Positions 62,559-64,000 of a stretch of DNA of 64,000 bases are shown here, one piece after another. Numbering within the stretch: the stretch's first letter is position 1; each line of letters opens with the position of its first letter. The translations under genes were made by a program, and so were the position numbers. Where the stretch lies: NCBI GenBank assembly GCA_947492745.1, contig CANLOE010000007.1, positions 51,415 to 115,414 on the forward strand, in the 5' to 3' direction. This DNA is from an uncultured Cyclobacteriaceae bacterium. GTDB taxonomy: Bacteria; Bacteroidota; Bacteroidia; Cytophagales; Cyclobacteriaceae. The notes beneath the pieces were generated by a model. It was not told the origin of the DNA. It made no database searches and saw only the letters and a program-made list of their open reading frames with translations.

Positions 62559-63575
62559 TTATCGTTCTACATGTCCGGAAGTATGCCCTTCCATAATCGT
62601 CTTTACCTCTTCTTCTTTGACCAAGTTGAGGTCCCCCGGGATGGTCTGCTGTAGGGCCGAGGCTGCCGTGGCATACTTAATGGTCTTCTCAAAGGACCAT
62701 TCTTTACCATAACCATGGATAAGCCCCGCAGCAAAAGCATCTCCACCACCAATCCTGTCGACAAGTTCCAGATCATAAGTAGGACTTTCATAGAACTTCC
62801 CGCCATCGTATAGGATACCTGTCCACTTGTTATGAGAAGCGGATATATGGTTCCTTTCGGTAAATACCACTTCGCTGACCTTAAACCTGTCTCGGGCCAT
62901 GGGCATCAGTTCGCGGCACCGTTCGCTGGAGCTTGATTTGTCGGAGCCCATTTGATATACATCCATCAATGCGCCCTCATTGGCGATGAGTACATCGGTA
63001 TGTTCCAGTATACGATTGAATATGGCTATGGCTTCCGCTCCCGATTTCCATAGCTTCCGACGAAAATTCAGGTCAAAACTTACCCGTAGGCCTTTTTCTT
63101 GAGCTATCTTGGCGGCCCGGATGGTCTCATGGGCACAGTTCGGGGACAAAGCAGGGCTGATTCCTGTCAAATGTAGCCAGCGCTTATCCTCAAGGACTTC
63201 TTCCCATACAATCGCATCTTTGGCTATCTGCTGGAAAGAAGAATCATCTCTATCGTAAATGATACGGGACGGCCTCAGTGAAGCCCCCTGTTCGATAAAA
63301 TAAATGCCGATACGGTTTCCTTCCCGTGTAACGAACTCCGTATTGACTCCGAATTCCCTCAGTAGGTTTTCCGCGCCATCGCCCAGTGCGTTCTGAGGAA
63401 GGGCAGACACAAAAGATACAGGGTGACCCCACTGGGATAGGGCAATGGCCACATTGGATTCCGCCCCGGCAAAATCCATGGCCAGACTATTGGCCTTCAC
63501 TAGCTTGGCCCAGTTCGTGGTCGGGGTCAGGCGTAGCATGATTTCGCCAAAGGTAACTACCGAAAATCTATTCAT
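62559..63575 (-). CDS. kdgK: 2-keto-3-deoxygluconate kinase, PfkB family
   Basis: A 338-residue ribokinase-fold sugar kinase that phosphorylates KDG before the aldolase step. N-terminal VTFGEIMLRLTP and AGAESNVAIALSQWG; C-terminal PfkB signature DRIGGGDAFAAGLIHG with the catalytic Asp near residue 262. The substrate call rests on the neighbouring eda gene and the RLTP N-terminus; other PfkB sugars are possible. Upstream dehydratases or isomerases for uronates are not in the window. Confidence 0.9.
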   Translation of the reverse strand: MNRFSVVTFGEIMLRLTPTTNWAKLVKANSLAMDFAGAESNVAIALSQWGHPVSFVSALPQNALGDGAENLLREFGVNTEFVTREGNRIGIYFIEQGASLRPSRIIYDRDDSSFQQIAKDAIVWEEVLEDKRWLHLTGISPALSPNCAHETIRAAKIAQEKGLRVSFDLNFRRKLWKSGAEAIAIFNRILEHTDVLIANEGALMDVYQMGSDKSSSSERCRELMPMARDRFKVSEVVFTERNHISASHNKWTGILYDGGKFYESPTYDLELVDRIGGGDAFAAGLIHGYGKEWSFEKTIKYATAASALQQTIPGDLNLVKEEEVKTIMEGHTSGHVER

Positions 63576-64000
63576 GATAAGTGTGTTTGTTTACAGATAC
63601 TGTTCGAAGTAAAGGGACTTGACCTGTGCCAAGGCCAAAGGCATTTAAAAGTATGGTATTTCGATGACAGAACATACCGAAGTGGTTCAGACTTTTTATT
63701 TCGGCCGTAAATTCACCTTGTTTCACTCCAATTTTGATTTTTGATCCAAGTCATGGACTCGTCCCTCTATTACTACTTTAGATCAGTGAAATGGACGTTT
63801 TTTTTGCCCTGACCATAGCGTTACTACGCTGAATCCCATAAAGTACCTTAGCTTAGGGCTATTTCAGTCCTTATAATGAAGCGCTGATGTATCCTTTGGG
63901 TTTAGCCCAAACGGCATCGTTTCTGGAGTGTATACATTTGACTGGACAGTAAGAAAAGCTCAATAGGGTTAACTTACAGAAAGAATGAAGAAAACAAGAA
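63576..64000. other. Gene-free stretch to the window end with a family C copy
   Basis: Holds a decayed family C copy (about 63735-63902). The remaining bases upstream of kdgK (63576-63734) and at the window end (63903-64000) show no gene. The stretch may continue past the window. Confidence 0.5.
63735..63902 (+). repeat. Family C repeat, decayed copy C-9
   Basis: The core reads TGACCATAGCGTTACTACGC where others read CACCGTAGCGGTGCTATGC; the right part is CAGTCCTTATAATGAAGCGC and the end is CCTTTGGGTT. The left edge is less certain. About 168 bp long. Confidence 0.5.

Overview
The window reads as ordinary chromosome of a Bacteroidota bacterium, most likely order Cytophagales (inference, no search was possible). 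Supporting signs are a PorZ protein of the type IX secretion system (T9SS), T9SS-type C-terminal sorting domains, two DUF6089 outer-membrane proteins, Bacteroidota-style thymidine kinase and TraR/DksA proteins with reduced zinc-ligand sets, and several upstream sequences matching the TAnnTTTG promoter box of this phylum. About 50 protein genes are present, mostly housekeeping. I saw no rRNA, tRNA, CRISPR array or prophage.

Layout. 0.5-4.4 kb: a coiled-coil secreted protein, a MORN-like lipoprotein, pnuC and a UbiA prenyltransferase. 4.5-12.6 kb: purN-purH followed by the rod-shape cluster mreB, mreC, mreD, mrdA (PBP2), rodA. 12.7-22.3 kb: an unknown protein, a frameshifted 2Fe-2S ferredoxin, tdk-porZ-recO, a lipoprotein-like superoxide dismutase, a 2OG-Fe(II) oxygenase and a chromate transporter. 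22.3-33.9 kb: a long minus-strand run, yqeY, cvpA, trpG/pabA, alpha/beta hydrolase, CBS protein, nadK, two DUF6089 proteins, uppS, bamA and two ompH/skp genes, ending at a strong terminator. This links undecaprenyl synthesis, outer-membrane assembly and its periplasmic chaperones. 34-45.7 kb: pdxJ, an IS3 remnant, a Ca/Na antiporter, a large MORN-like protein, DUF2911, rluB, traR-scpB and an isoaspartyl peptidase. 46-59.3 kb: a lamin-tail T9SS cargo candidate, asd, a THUMP-like methyltransferase, fumC, a SPOR-like coiled-coil protein, recJ-lptB and a GH3 protein. 60-63.6 kb: an SMP-30/gluconolactonase lipoprotein, then eda and kdgK of the lower Entner-Doudoroff/uronate route.

The unusual part lies between the genes. 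The long gene-free stretches are largely built from three families of small, non-coding, transposon-like repeats. Family A (158-160 bp, with a 208 bp variant) has imperfect terminal inverted repeats of about 20 bp and 3-bp TTA/TAA target duplications. Family B (about 162 bp) has TA target duplications. Family C (about 170 bp) is an imperfect palindrome with AACCC...GGGTT ends. They are nested: A sits inside C at three or more places and B sits inside A once, so empty and filled sites can be compared within the window and give a relative insertion order. No intact transposase is present, so these would be non-autonomous (MITE-like) elements mobilised from elsewhere. I consider this the best candidate here for something undescribed. 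No new enzymatic or defence system was recognisable.
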